A stretch of DNA of 33,068 bases, from contig JACRNA010000023.1 of NCBI GenBank assembly GCA_016219445.1, positions 1 to 33,068 of the forward strand, in the 5' to 3' direction. Each line of letters opens with the position of its first letter. The first letter of the stretch is position 1. The stretch comes from Candidatus Amesbacteria bacterium (GTDB lineage: Bacteria; Patescibacteriota; Microgenomatia; CAZETR01; Amesbacteraceae). The position numbers and the translations under genes are program-made. The notes under the pieces were generated by a model. It did no database searches, was not told the origin of the DNA, and was given only the letters and a program-made list of their open reading frames with translations. This document shows positions 12,926 through 21,065 of the stretch, in pieces.

Positions 12926-14555
12926 ATATTTTATTCATGATAATCAAGAGCAGAGGCTATTATTCAAAAGACTTATTGACATATGTTTTGATTTCTGGAA
13001 TGGTAAAACGCGTAACGGTAAGGTGTTAATATACAAATCACCCGATTGGTTGAAAAATAAGTTGTCTTCTTTGAATCCAAAACGAGGAATAAAAGAGGAC
13101 AAAATATTGGACATACTGAGAGACATCGGAAAGTATTCAATCTCCCAATCAGATGTAAACTATTTAGCCTTCCCTGATTCAAGTAATTCCCTAGCAGGAA
13201 TGATGGCCGAAATATATACGAAATTCTTGAATCAAAATATGATCGCTTTTAGTAGAAGTGCTCCATACGCAACATTTATTGAAATTCAACTTATAGAGTG
13301 GTTGAGGCAATTAATCGGATATGATTTTAAAAATATTAAGGATGTAAATTCCCTTGCAGAGGTGGGAGGAATGTGTACTACTGGAGGGCATATGTCAAAT
13401 CATATATCCATCCTGGCTGCGCTTAATCATAAATATCCACAAATAAAAGAGAATGGTCTAAATAATCTTGGGGTTAGCCCAAAAATAATCTTGGCCGGAA
13501 AAATCAGCCATTACTCATATTCATCGGCAATGCATCATTTGGGTTTGGGAAATAACAACATAATTTCGACCGAATCGACTACAGCATTTACTACTGATTT
13601 AAATAGTTTGAGAAACGAGCTAAACAAACACAGGGGCAGCGATGATGTATTTATGGTGGTGGCAGTCGCCGGAAATAGCAGAACCTGTGGAATTGACGAT
13701 ATAGAGGCAATTTCAAATATTTGTAAAGAGTTTGGAGTTTGGCTTCATGTCGATGCCTGTCACGGCGGTAGTTTAATATTTTCAGATAAACTTAAAAATA
13801 AACATCTTAAAAGAATAGAGACGGCGGATTCAATTTCCATTGATCCCCATAAGGGAATGTTTGTGACATATCCTTTAAGTTATGTCTTGTTTAAAAAGAG
13901 AGATTCACTCGTTCCGTTTACAAGATATGAGAGCCAGGTTCGAAGTGGAGAAGCTTGGGATTTGGGTTATACAAGTCCATTTTATGGTTCTAGGGGCTTT
14001 GAGTCTCTGAAGCTTTGGACCATGATTAGATCTATGGGCTTTGATGGTTTGAGAAAGGCTGTTGAAAAGAGAGAGGGTGACGCTATATTTGTTCAGAAAT
14101 ATCTTACCGAATCAGAACATTTTATTTTGTTTCATGAAATGACATTCTATAGACTTGCGTTCGTATTCTATCCAAACGATGTAAAAAACATTGTGGATAA
14201 CAGAAAAATAAGTCTAGAACAAAAAAAGAAAATAAGGCTGTGTATAGATAATTATACCCACAAAATAAACGATGAACTATACAAAGAAGGCACTATTTGT
14301 CTAGATGAGTTCAAGCTACACGATATTGCTAATATTACTAATTTAGAATCCGGTAACGACAGATTTTATGTAATGAGTGTGACCACCGGAAATCCAACGT
14401 ATTCAAAAAAGAGTTTAAAAAGATCTTTGGACGTTTTAATAACGAAGTCCAAGAATTATAGTGGAAGCTTCAGGGCCGATATTATAAAGATATTAAACTC
14501 AGAAAGTTATAGTGTTGAAGTTTCTGAAGGATATGGCCCCGCCAGTTGGAAGTAG
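12909..14555 (+). CDS. PLP-dependent group II decarboxylase
   Basis: The 548-residue protein carries the group II amino-acid decarboxylase blocks. These are CTTGGHMSNHISILAALNHK near residues 156-175, FMVVAVAGNSRTCGIDDIEA, VWLHVDACHGGSLIF near 280-294 (Asp for the pyridine ring) and SISIDPHKGM near 311-320, where Lys forms the Schiff base. Relatives decarboxylate glutamate, tyrosine, tryptophan, aspartate or diaminobutyrate; the substrate cannot be read here. The C-terminal 22 bp overlap the kinase-like gene. Confidence 0.8.
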   Translation: MITLYKYFIHDNQEQRLLFKRLIDICFDFWNGKTRNGKVLIYKSPDWLKNKLSSLNPKRGIKEDKILDILRDIGKYSISQSDVNYLAFPDSSNSLAGMMAEIYTKFLNQNMIAFSRSAPYATFIEIQLIEWLRQLIGYDFKNIKDVNSLAEVGGMCTTGGHMSNHISILAALNHKYPQIKENGLNNLGVSPKIILAGKISHYSYSSAMHHLGLGNNNIISTESTTAFTTDLNSLRNELNKHRGSDDVFMVVAVAGNSRTCGIDDIEAISNICKEFGVWLHVDACHGGSLIFSDKLKNKHLKRIETADSISIDPHKGMFVTYPLSYVLFKKRDSLVPFTRYESQVRSGEAWDLGYTSPFYGSRGFESLKLWTMIRSMGFDGLRKAVEKREGDAIFVQKYLTESEHFILFHEMTFYRLAFVFYPNDVKNIVDNRKISLEQKKKIRLCIDNYTHKINDELYKEGTICLDEFKLHDIANITNLESGNDRFYVMSVTTGNPTYSKKSLKRSLDVLITKSKNYSGSFRADIIKILNSESYSVEVSEGYGPASWK

Positions 14556-15828
14556 TATTTTGGTTTCTCCGACTTTTGCCAAATGGTACAGTGATATTTT
14601 TATGTCTCTAAACATCAAGGGTGAAAATTATTATCATCCGCACCAACTACTAACAAACTTTCTGGCATTGAGCAAAAGTAAGAGCCTTTGTGGATTTAAA
14701 ATAAAATTTACTAAAAATGTATTCAAGATAACCAATTTGAATATCTTGTATACAAACGATGATAGTTTAGCTAGTTATTTAGATTCAGAAAAAATTAATT
14801 CGTTTGATAATTATTTTGAGTCTTTGGCTCCCGTAAGCAGTGGAAGTTTGTTTCTAGATAAAGGAACTTCGCCAAGGCTAATCGTTATAAATCAAAGCTT
14901 GTCGTATGTCGTGGTTGGAGTACATGGGTTTGAGGAATACCTGACAAACTATATCAAAATAAAAAACTGTTTGTCGACCGAACTTACTATCGGAGTCATA
15001 GGAAGGATTGGGGCGATTAAATCTAATAATGGTGGTTACTTCATTTCTGAGTATAGGGGTTTCGATTTTGAGTCTGAAATTATAGAAAACAATAGACATG
15101 AGCTAAAAGATAAACTTTTAGAAGCGACTTCAAGACTAAATAAATATTTTGAGGAAAACAGCCTATTTGTTAGAAATTTGGCTCCAAGAAATATGATTAA
15201 TGGAGATGGAAAGATCTATTTAATTGATTTTGATCATGTATATGACCAACGAAAAATTAAGCCTTTAACCCTGATTACCCACATGTTTTCTAGAAGATTG
15301 TGGTATTCGGATGTATTTGAAAAAGATGTTATCAATAAATTATTTCCAATAAAACTGGATAGTGGCATTGAGACGTATTCAAAATGTGACGGTTTTGAGG
15401 TTAAATACTTTAATTCTTCCAAGGTGAAGCTAAAAGAAAAGATTCGCTTATATGATTTAGTAGAAAAATTTGAGTCAAAAAACGTTTTTAAGGGTTGTGA
15501 TATTTATGGTCATCAACTAGGAAGATTTATTACTGACTTTTGGGGGAATGATTTGGAGATCAAACTATATAAATATCTCCATGATAATTTAGAAAAACTA
15601 GACCAGGTACGAGCGGTGTTATACTTAGTGTCAAAGATTGACCAAGAGTTATTATTAAGGAAAAAGTACGGCCTGTCTTTGATATCGCCAATCCTCACAC
15701 CGAAAGTATTTGAGTGGATAAAAAACCAAAATGGGGAGTTTCAAGTTTGTTGTGATCTTTTCACATATCTATCAGAGACATCAAGGTTCGAAGCCAAATA
15801 CAAACACATTTCAGAATTATTAATTTGA
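14533..15828 (+). CDS. Kinase-like fold protein (APH/LPS-kinase type)
   Basis: About 431 aa from ATG 14533; GTG 14512 is also possible. The recognisable part is FVRNLAPRNMINGDGKIYLI followed by DFDHVYD at about residues 216-242. It matches the catalytic loop (HRDxxxxN, here RNLAPRN) and the DFG position (DFD) of protein kinase-like and aminoglycoside phosphotransferase-like enzymes. The glycine-rich N-lobe is not obvious. The His-Arg-Asp Asp is replaced (LAPRN), as in some LPS-kinase-like members, so activity is uncertain. Last gene of the block. Confidence 0.5.
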   Translation: MAPPVGSSILVSPTFAKWYSDIFMSLNIKGENYYHPHQLLTNFLALSKSKSLCGFKIKFTKNVFKITNLNILYTNDDSLASYLDSEKINSFDNYFESLAPVSSGSLFLDKGTSPRLIVINQSLSYVVVGVHGFEEYLTNYIKIKNCLSTELTIGVIGRIGAIKSNNGGYFISEYRGFDFESEIIENNRHELKDKLLEATSRLNKYFEENSLFVRNLAPRNMINGDGKIYLIDFDHVYDQRKIKPLTLITHMFSRRLWYSDVFEKDVINKLFPIKLDSGIETYSKCDGFEVKYFNSSKVKLKEKIRLYDLVEKFESKNVFKGCDIYGHQLGRFITDFWGNDLEIKLYKYLHDNLEKLDQVRAVLYLVSKIDQELLLRKKYGLSLISPILTPKVFEWIKNQNGEFQVCCDLFTYLSETSRFEAKYKHISELLI

Positions 15829-15838
15829 TAATACGAAT

Positions 15839-16088
15839 ATGCCCGAATGTTCAGAAATTATCCAGTCTGGGTCATTTTTGCTCGCTAGATGGGACGATTA
15901 TCGAAAGTCGGATTGGACTGAACTAATTGATTCACCTGGCTTATTTTTATAACAAACTAAACAACTTTTGTCTACTTTAAGGTGCTCAAGGAGTCTGGAA
16001 TGTTAACCAAAAAGACGAATTTTTATCTCACTGGGGAAAGCAAACATATCAAGAGGGTTTAGATTTGCCTTTACCTTGGAACAAGTAA
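15839..16088 (+). pseudogene. Remnant coding sequence before R1 copy F
   Basis: Two short frames have sensible amino-acid composition. ATG 15839 to TAA 15952 (37 aa) includes FLLARWDDYRKSDWTEL. A second stretch, 15981 to TAA 16088, includes GVWNVNQKDEFLSHWGK and ends PLPWNK one base before R1. They look like pieces of one gene broken by a frameshift or deletion, with its 3' end abutting the repeat as in other blocks. The family is not recognised. Confidence 0.35.
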
Positions 16089-16089
16089 G

Positions 16090-16136
16090 CCTATAGTCCT
16101 ACTCACCCAATGTGTATTGTCCCACTTGACCTATAG
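16090..16136 (+). repeat. R1 interspersed repeat, copy F (last in array)
   Basis: Identical to copy E over 47 bp and in the same orientation. It marks the right border of the repeat-punctuated region; no further copy is seen to 33068. Confidence 0.9.
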
Positions 16137-16210
16137 TGATATGATGCATGTAACGATGATTACATCATTGTTACTTAATTTTATTTTATTGTCCAGGTAG
16201 GACACTTTTT

Positions 16211-16234
16211 CCCCGCCAAAAGTGGGGATTTTTT
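16211..16234 (+). terminator. Intrinsic terminator-like hairpin directly before a start codon
   Basis: CCCCGC (16211-16216), loop CAAAA, GTGGGG (16222-16227), then ATTTTTT. A six-pair GC stem plus a T run is a textbook rho-independent terminator. It ends 2 nt before ATG 16237, so it either ends transcripts entering from the left or acts as an attenuator for the surface-protein gene. Confidence 0.6.
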
Positions 16235-16236
16235 AT

Positions 16237-17442
16237 ATGGCATCACATGCTAATCGGTTTGAAAATCCTTATTATTTTATTTCTGCGGGGTTAATAGTTG
16301 TTGCAATTGGGTATCTTGGGTATACTGAGATTATTCTTTTAATATCACATAGTGTTTCCGTAGCTCCAAATCAACTCAAATTAGACACAGTTATTATAGG
16401 CGAAATTGGTAAAGATCCACAACAATTTAACCCCAGCACGATCACTCCTACTGTCACGGCGACAGCCACACTTGAACCAACATTCACTGCCACTTCCACC
16501 CCCACTCTCACCCTAACCCCTACTGAAAATCCACAGCAAACATGGTTGAATAAATATAAAGTATTGAAAACGACTGGAAATTTAACTCTAGGGGGCGATA
16601 AGACTGGTAATAGAATTACTGCAGAAAATTTACAAATACTCGAAAAAAATGATCGAAAATATGCTTACTCCCCAGCTAAACCAATAAATCAATTTGAATT
16701 AAAGGGAGAGTTAGAGGGGGTTGCCTCTTACCAGAAAATCAATACCACAGAGAAATATGTTTTACAGACCTTAATTCCTGTGGATTCTGACGGAAATCTC
16801 TCGTTTCAATTTTTAGATAAAGACAAAAATTTGAGCATCATGAAGTTTAAATATGATCCAACTTCTAAAAATGGTCTTGGTTCTGTAGTTACCAATAAGC
16901 CAATTCCACTAGGCCAAGAGTGGAGAGCTTTGCCGGCTGGAGTGATTGCTAGGTTTGATGAAGGGGTAATGAAGTTTTATGTCGGCGACAAGCTTTATGT
17001 TCCCACTGCTACTTCCACCCCCACCCCCCAATCCACCAAAATTGCCGTAGTCGAAGCCCCCAAAACCCCCGTTCCTCAATTTGAAACCTTTAAGGGTACT
17101 GCTATGGAGGAGTTTGCAAAAGCCCATGGAATTCAATGTCCCGTGGGAACTACGGTTGAAGTAGTTGGAAATCAATATTGGCTTTATAGTTTTGGTAATG
17201 AGTGTACATTTGGGAATGTACCGTTTATTGGAAAAAATTTGGCTGGAGTGGGGATTCTCATACCAGGTGAAAAAGGAGGTTGGACTAACTATGATCCAGG
17301 AGTATCAGGTTGGGATGCCAAAGATATAACAGATAAAGCTGGGATATTGGGTTTTGAGGTTGTGGGGTATAAATATTCTGTTTATCAGAGTGGCGAGAAG
17401 GCATACTTAGGCTTTGTTTTGGCTAAACCAAAAGGCAAATAA
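16237..17442 (+). CDS. Membrane-anchored surface protein with Thr/Pro-rich linker
   Basis: The protein (401 aa from ATG 16237) has one N-terminal membrane segment (YYFISAGLIVVAIGYLGYTE), a Thr/Pro-rich linker at about residues 68-100 (STPTLTLTPTENPQQ) and a large outer part. A second TP-rich joint (TATSTPTPQSTKIAV) separates two outer domains. The C-terminal half has two Cys (IQCPVG and NECTFG) that could form a disulfide. Such tethered proteins are common in Patescibacteria, but the fold is not recognised. ATG 16222 upstream lies inside the hairpin stem and is unlikely. Confidence 0.6.
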   Translation: MASHANRFENPYYFISAGLIVVAIGYLGYTEIILLISHSVSVAPNQLKLDTVIIGEIGKDPQQFNPSTITPTVTATATLEPTFTATSTPTLTLTPTENPQQTWLNKYKVLKTTGNLTLGGDKTGNRITAENLQILEKNDRKYAYSPAKPINQFELKGELEGVASYQKINTTEKYVLQTLIPVDSDGNLSFQFLDKDKNLSIMKFKYDPTSKNGLGSVVTNKPIPLGQEWRALPAGVIARFDEGVMKFYVGDKLYVPTATSTPTPQSTKIAVVEAPKTPVPQFETFKGTAMEEFAKAHGIQCPVGTTVEVVGNQYWLYSFGNECTFGNVPFIGKNLAGVGILIPGEKGGWTNYDPGVSGWDAKDITDKAGILGFEVVGYKYSVYQSGEKAYLGFVLAKPKGK

Positions 17443-17465
17443 TCATTGATTTGTAAAAGTTATTT

Positions 17466-17474
17466 TGTTATGCT
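17466..17474 (+). promoter_or_regulatory. Promoter of the secreted Cys-rich protein gene
   Basis: TTGATT (17446-17451), 17 bp, then TGTTATGCT with hexamer TATGCT at 17469-17474, 7 nt before ATG 17482. Both boxes and their spacing fit a sigma-70-type promoter with a leaderless start. Confidence 0.5.
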
Positions 17475-17481
17475 GTAATTA

Positions 17482-18702
17482 ATGCCTAAGTTTATAAAAG
17501 TTTCAAGTTTATTTTTAGTTATTTGCTTGGTGATTGGAGTTTTTGTTCAGAAAGTCTCTGCTGGAAAGACTTGTGAACCAGAAATAACTTGTAATGGTAC
17601 TTGGCTTAGGTGTAATGATGAAGCCTTGGCTGATCCGGCTTTTATAAACAATTTTATCAAAACGAAAAGGAATCCTGATGGAAATCTTTTGTTTCCACGA
17701 GATCCAGTTACGGGAAATTTCATGGGAATTGGGGCGGGGTGGGGGTGCTTTGATCCGAGAATTGATGGTAGATCGACTGGTTGCTACTGTTGCACCTGCG
17801 ATGGAACTTGTGGCAACAATCCTCAGCCAATTTCAGGACCCGCAGAGACAGGCGGAATAAACAACAACAATGCCTTTAGCAATCCATTGCCTACTCCACC
17901 CGCATTGACGACAGGTAATTATTTTCAGACCAAGGGCGGCAGTGCCATGGCTTTGAATGGGAATATTTCTTCGTGGCTGCCATATGGCGTTAAGTTTTCT
18001 TTGGATGGCGAAGGTGGCGCACCCGGAATTCCTATGAGTAATGGTTCGTCAAGTTTTGGATCTGGGACGGTATCCAGTACAGGTTGGATAGCTGGAGATG
18101 CGATTAATTCACAGGGGGTAATTTCAGACAAGATTAGTTACCGCAACGACGTGGATTATATCCGAGACCGGATATTGGCTAATATCAAACCTACTCTTAT
18201 TTCCGGAAGCATTACTTCTCTTAGTAATTTGACCTCAGGGGCACCTTATGAAGATGGGGTCTATTATGTCCGCACGGAAGGGAATGCGGATATTTACGCA
18301 GACCTGAGTAATTTGGGCAATACTAGAGTCGTCATCCTGTCTGGAGCTGATATCAATATTTACCAGCCCATCAAATTTAACGGCGGCACAGGTCTGTTTG
18401 CGGCTATTGCCACCCGCGACATTAATATTGATCCGGTAGTCGGAGTAACTGCAGTCGATCCTGATACCCGGGAAGCTGACCTGATGGGAGTCTATATGGC
18501 CCAGCAAAATGTCAATACAGGTAGTAGTATTCGGCAATTACGAGTGGATGGAGTCGTCGTGGGTGTAAACAAAGTGAATTTGCAACGGACCTTGGTTTCT
18601 GCCTTTCCAGCTGAATACTTTGTTTTCAGACCGGAAATTGTGTTGAGCCTACCGAAAGCCCTATTGCGCCAAAATCACCTGTGGAGGGAGGCTCTGCCAT
18701 GA
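17482..18702 (+). CDS. Secreted Cys-rich protein of the Patescibacteria surface/pilus type
   Basis: The 406-residue product has a signal peptide (FIKVSSLFLVICLVIGVFVQ, cleavage after VSA near residue 27). A Cys-rich stretch follows at about residues 32-112, with CNGTWLRCND and CYCCTCDGTC. The C-terminal region has repeated beta-type segments (ADIYADLSN, VVILSGADINIY), and the end reads EYFVFRPEIVLSLPKALLR. This type of ending recurs in large secreted proteins of Microgenomates (from memory, not searched). Likely exported and disulfide-rich. The stop overlaps the next start as ATGA. Confidence 0.6.
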   Translation: MPKFIKVSSLFLVICLVIGVFVQKVSAGKTCEPEITCNGTWLRCNDEALADPAFINNFIKTKRNPDGNLLFPRDPVTGNFMGIGAGWGCFDPRIDGRSTGCYCCTCDGTCGNNPQPISGPAETGGINNNNAFSNPLPTPPALTTGNYFQTKGGSAMALNGNISSWLPYGVKFSLDGEGGAPGIPMSNGSSSFGSGTVSSTGWIAGDAINSQGVISDKISYRNDVDYIRDRILANIKPTLISGSITSLSNLTSGAPYEDGVYYVRTEGNADIYADLSNLGNTRVVILSGADINIYQPIKFNGGTGLFAAIATRDINIDPVVGVTAVDPDTREADLMGVYMAQQNVNTGSSIRQLRVDGVVVGVNKVNLQRTLVSAFPAEYFVFRPEIVLSLPKALLRQNHLWREALP

Positions 18703-19484
18703 TCAAAAATTTGTTGAGACTGGCAATAGTGATAGTAATTGGAATAATGAGCTTTGTGGTCGGCCAGACAGTCTGGTTCAGAGTTGCTCCCAAGCAAACC
18801 TTACCTGCTCCTGTGGCAATCCGTGAGACAAAACCAGAAGCCAGAAGATTTCTACCTGATGCAGTTGTTTCTGGAATTGTGGAAAAAGGAATGTTGCAAA
18901 GAGGAAACGAAAATTGGCCTCTCTCCGGTAAAGATGTCTATATTGGAAATATTTATACTAGAGACGATGTCACAGGATTCGGTCCGATAAGTCCGGGACG
19001 AGTTAAAGATGGCCAGAGAATATTTATAGATTTTTACAAGAATAAAAAATTAGATCTTGTAGTTGGCAAAGTCAAAACCTATAAAGACCGCTACATTACC
19101 TATGTAAATGATTCTAGTAATGAAAAGTACTTTTTGAGTTATAAATCCAAATTTTTGGTAGCCGACCCGACTGGTACATTCTGGCGTTGGGGGTATAAGC
19201 CGGATAAAATAAAAGTAGGTGATATTGTGGAGGTGGGCAAAGATACTTATACCTACATTGCTCCTCTCTTGGGTTCGGCTACTGGTATTATAAAAATAAC
19301 AGCCAGAGGAGATTTCTGGGTTAGGTTTGAGGTGGCTGAAGAAAAAATACCAATTGTAGTAAATAAAGGGACAAGGTTAAGTCGGGGGAAAATAACAGAC
19401 CTCAAAGACGGCACTAAAATTTATGTACTCTATTGGTTTGACGGTGGAAACTTAATTGCGCATAGTATAAATATCAATCCATGA
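18699..19484 (+). CDS. Single-pass membrane protein with outer beta domain
   Basis: 261 aa from ATG 18699, led by a strong Shine-Dalgarno sequence (GGAGGGAGG) 7 nt upstream, unlike most genes here. One N-terminal membrane helix (LLRLAIVIVIGIMSFVVGQT) is followed by an outer domain rich in short strands, in which two similar segments (VSGIVEKGMLQRG and ATGIIKITARGDFWVR) suggest repeated barrel-like units. Family not recognised. It is coupled to both neighbours by ATGA overlaps, so it belongs to one surface-protein operon. Confidence 0.6.
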   Translation: MIKNLLRLAIVIVIGIMSFVVGQTVWFRVAPKQTLPAPVAIRETKPEARRFLPDAVVSGIVEKGMLQRGNENWPLSGKDVYIGNIYTRDDVTGFGPISPGRVKDGQRIFIDFYKNKKLDLVVGKVKTYKDRYITYVNDSSNEKYFLSYKSKFLVADPTGTFWRWGYKPDKIKVGDIVEVGKDTYTYIAPLLGSATGIIKITARGDFWVRFEVAEEKIPIVVNKGTRLSRGKITDLKDGTKIYVLYWFDGGNLIAHSININP

Positions 19485-20176
19485 GAATTAAAATAGTTTT
19501 GATAATAATTTTTCTGTTTGTATTTGGAGTTGATCGCGTATCAGCTGTCCTAGCAACCTGTGGTGGTGTCAATGCCGGGACTACTACTTCAGCTACCGTA
19601 TCTCAGGCACAGATTGACGCTGAGAATGCTAAACAGAAAGCACTCGTTGCCCAGCAAGAAAAAGATAAAGCTGCGGCTGATTTAGCTGCTTTACAAACAC
19701 AAACAGTCAATAGTGTTACGATTGATCCTTTGGTTAGTGTTGCACTAGAACGAGCGGTATTGAGACTTCAAGAAAAAGAAAAAGAAGTTGATACGTTGTT
19801 CACAATAGTAGCAGATAAAAACAATACAGCAACTACACTAGAAGTTAATTGGAATATTGAGCTGGCTAGACAGGCTGAACAAGAACAAAACGCTTTGGCT
19901 GCGGCGGCAGCTCAAGTGGGAGCTCGAGCAGCTGAAGCGCCAGTTCAATATTATTCGGATTCTTCGGATCCAGGACCTTCTGCTTCTTCCTGTTCTGGTT
20001 GTGGTTGTGGAGGTTGTCGTAGTGATGAGGCTCCCGCACAAAGCAGTGGTAATGAATCTGTGCCAGCTCCAGCAGACAATACTCCACAACAGTCCTATGA
20101 ATCATTTTTTGATTGGGGGTCGCCACCTTCTAATGACTGTTGGTACTGTTATAATAATGATGATTCTTATATTTAG
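19481..20176 (+). CDS. Secreted coiled-coil protein with Cys-Gly-rich tail
   Basis: 231 aa. Signal peptide at the N-terminus (IVLIIIFLFVFGVDRVSAV), then Ala/Gln/Lys-rich helical segments (AQIDAENAKQKALVAQQEKD) that should form a coiled coil, then a low-complexity tail with SSCSGCGCGGCRSDEAP and a final CWYCYNND. The tail has six or more clustered Cys, suited to metal binding or cross-linking. Not recognised as a known family. Co-transcribed with its neighbours. Confidence 0.55.
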   Translation: MRIKIVLIIIFLFVFGVDRVSAVLATCGGVNAGTTTSATVSQAQIDAENAKQKALVAQQEKDKAAADLAALQTQTVNSVTIDPLVSVALERAVLRLQEKEKEVDTLFTIVADKNNTATTLEVNWNIELARQAEQEQNALAAAAAQVGARAAEAPVQYYSDSSDPGPSASSCSGCGCGGCRSDEAPAQSSGNESVPAPADNTPQQSYESFFDWGSPPSNDCWYCYNNDDSYI

Positions 20177-20181
20177 TAATT

Positions 20182-20544
20182 ATGTACGAAAATAAAAAAA
20201 ACTGGCTAATCTTGATTTTAATTATTGGTGTGATGTTTGGTTTGGGATTTTGGAAGGCGTCAGGTTATGCCAGTTTCAAACGTATCTATAACTTAGCCAA
20301 ATTTAGACTGGACATGGAGGTAGATTATGCAGTATTAAAATCTTATGATAAAGGTAAGTATATTTTTGTTACCAAAAAAGGTGCTGAGAAAATAGTAGAA
20401 GATACTCGGGGGGTTTTTGTATCAACGATTAATCCTTCAGGGGGATATCTTAAAGCTGATTGGAGTCTGGTTAAGCCAAGATCAAATGTCCAACTAGCTA
20501 TTGAAAAGACTACGGGGAAGATTGTGGCAGTGTTGGTATTATAA
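20182..20544 (+). CDS. Small membrane-anchored protein, 120 aa
   Basis: One N-terminal membrane helix (WLILILIIGVMFGLGFWKAS), then about 85 outer residues with alternating hydrophobics (DYAVLKSYDKGKYIFV, VQLAIEKTTGKIVAVLVL). No family recognised. Its last 44 bp overlap the start of the toxin gene, which may have been inserted here. Probably the last gene of the surface operon. Confidence 0.5.
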   Translation: MYENKKNWLILILIIGVMFGLGFWKASGYASFKRIYNLAKFRLDMEVDYAVLKSYDKGKYIFVTKKGAEKIVEDTRGVFVSTINPSGGYLKADWSLVKPRSNVQLAIEKTTGKIVAVLVL

Positions 20545-20755
20545 ACATATTTCCAAACACAATGTAGCAATATCTGAGGTATATGAAGCCTGTCAAAACG
20601 TGTTGCGTACAAGTGAGGCCAAAATGGGAAGAATCTCAGTAGTTGCTCAGACAAAGGCTGGTAGGTATCTCACTTTGATTTTGGCGCAAAAAGGTACCGA
20701 CAGTTATTATCCAGTTTCGGTTCGGGATTCAAATAAAAATGAAAAAAATAAATAA
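20501..20755 (+). CDS. BrnT-like type II toxin
   Basis: The 84-residue protein has HISKHNVAISEVYEACQN near residues 16-33, then MGRISVVAQTKAGRYLTLIL and YYPVSVRDSNKNEK at the end. This follows the BrnT order (HxxKHxV, GR..VVxxTxxGRxLxLxL, a final S/A-R-D and E-K), a RelE-like RNase fold. The first residues lie in the overlap with the previous gene, and the true start may be a few codons further in. The following CopG-type gene is the expected antitoxin. Confidence 0.65.
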   Translation: MKRLRGRLWQCWYYKHISKHNVAISEVYEACQNVLRTSEAKMGRISVVAQTKAGRYLTLILAQKGTDSYYPVSVRDSNKNEKNK

Positions 20756-21002
20756 AATTCCCCAATTCAAAACCTATGAAGAAGAGGCTAATTTTTGGGA
20801 TACTCATAGTTTTACTGATTTTCCGGGTGAATTTAAGCCTGTAAAAGTGGTGTTTAAACTCAATAAACCAAAAGACGAAAGTTTGACCGTCAGGTTGCAA
20901 GCAAATTTGAAGATCAAGCTAATTGAAGTAGCCAACCAAGCCGGGGTCAACGCCTCGACATTGGCTCGTATGTGGATTGTTGAGAAGTTGCGTGTGGTAT
21001 AA
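20739..21002 (+). CDS. CopG/BrnA-like antitoxin
   Basis: 87 aa. It opens IPQFKTYEEEANFWDTHSFTD, matching the CopG_antitoxin family (IPxFxSxxEEAxFW). It ends with SLTVRLQANLKIKLIEVA and GVNASTLARMWIVEKL, a ribbon-helix-helix region. These antitoxins bind the toxin through the N-terminus and repress their own promoter. It overlaps the toxin gene by 17 bp; the toxin-first order is typical of BrnT/BrnA. Confidence 0.75.
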   Translation: MKKINKIPQFKTYEEEANFWDTHSFTDFPGEFKPVKVVFKLNKPKDESLTVRLQANLKIKLIEVANQAGVNASTLARMWIVEKLRVV

Positions 21003-21022
21003 TACTAATATCCAAATCGTAG

Positions 21023-21062
21023 ACCTCCTTTTAGGAGCGAAATCGCGTAAAGGAGGTGAATT
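21023..21062 (+). promoter_or_regulatory. Hairpin that buries the Shine-Dalgarno sequence of the zinc-ribbon gene
   Basis: ACCTCCTTT (21023-21031) can pair with AAAGGAGGT (21049-21057), which is the ribosome binding site of GTG 21066. Between them GCG (21037-21039) and CGC (21044-21046) form an inner stem. The closed form would hide the whole Shine-Dalgarno sequence, so an RNA switch, a thermosensor or a bound protein may control translation. Confidence 0.6.
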
Positions 21063-21065
21063 CTA

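Noticed and set aside
1924-16136. R1 repeats as a CRISPR array
   Set aside because: The copies are hundreds to thousands of bases apart with whole genes between them, and there is no Cas gene or spacer-sized spacing.
18235-18537. Long antisense frames over the secreted Cys-rich protein and other genes
   Set aside because: They show no recognisable motifs and lie entirely within well-supported genes.
19838-20195. Alternative frames over the Cys-Gly-rich tail region
   Set aside because: They arise from the low-complexity DNA and have simple, unnatural composition (runs of Thr or Val).
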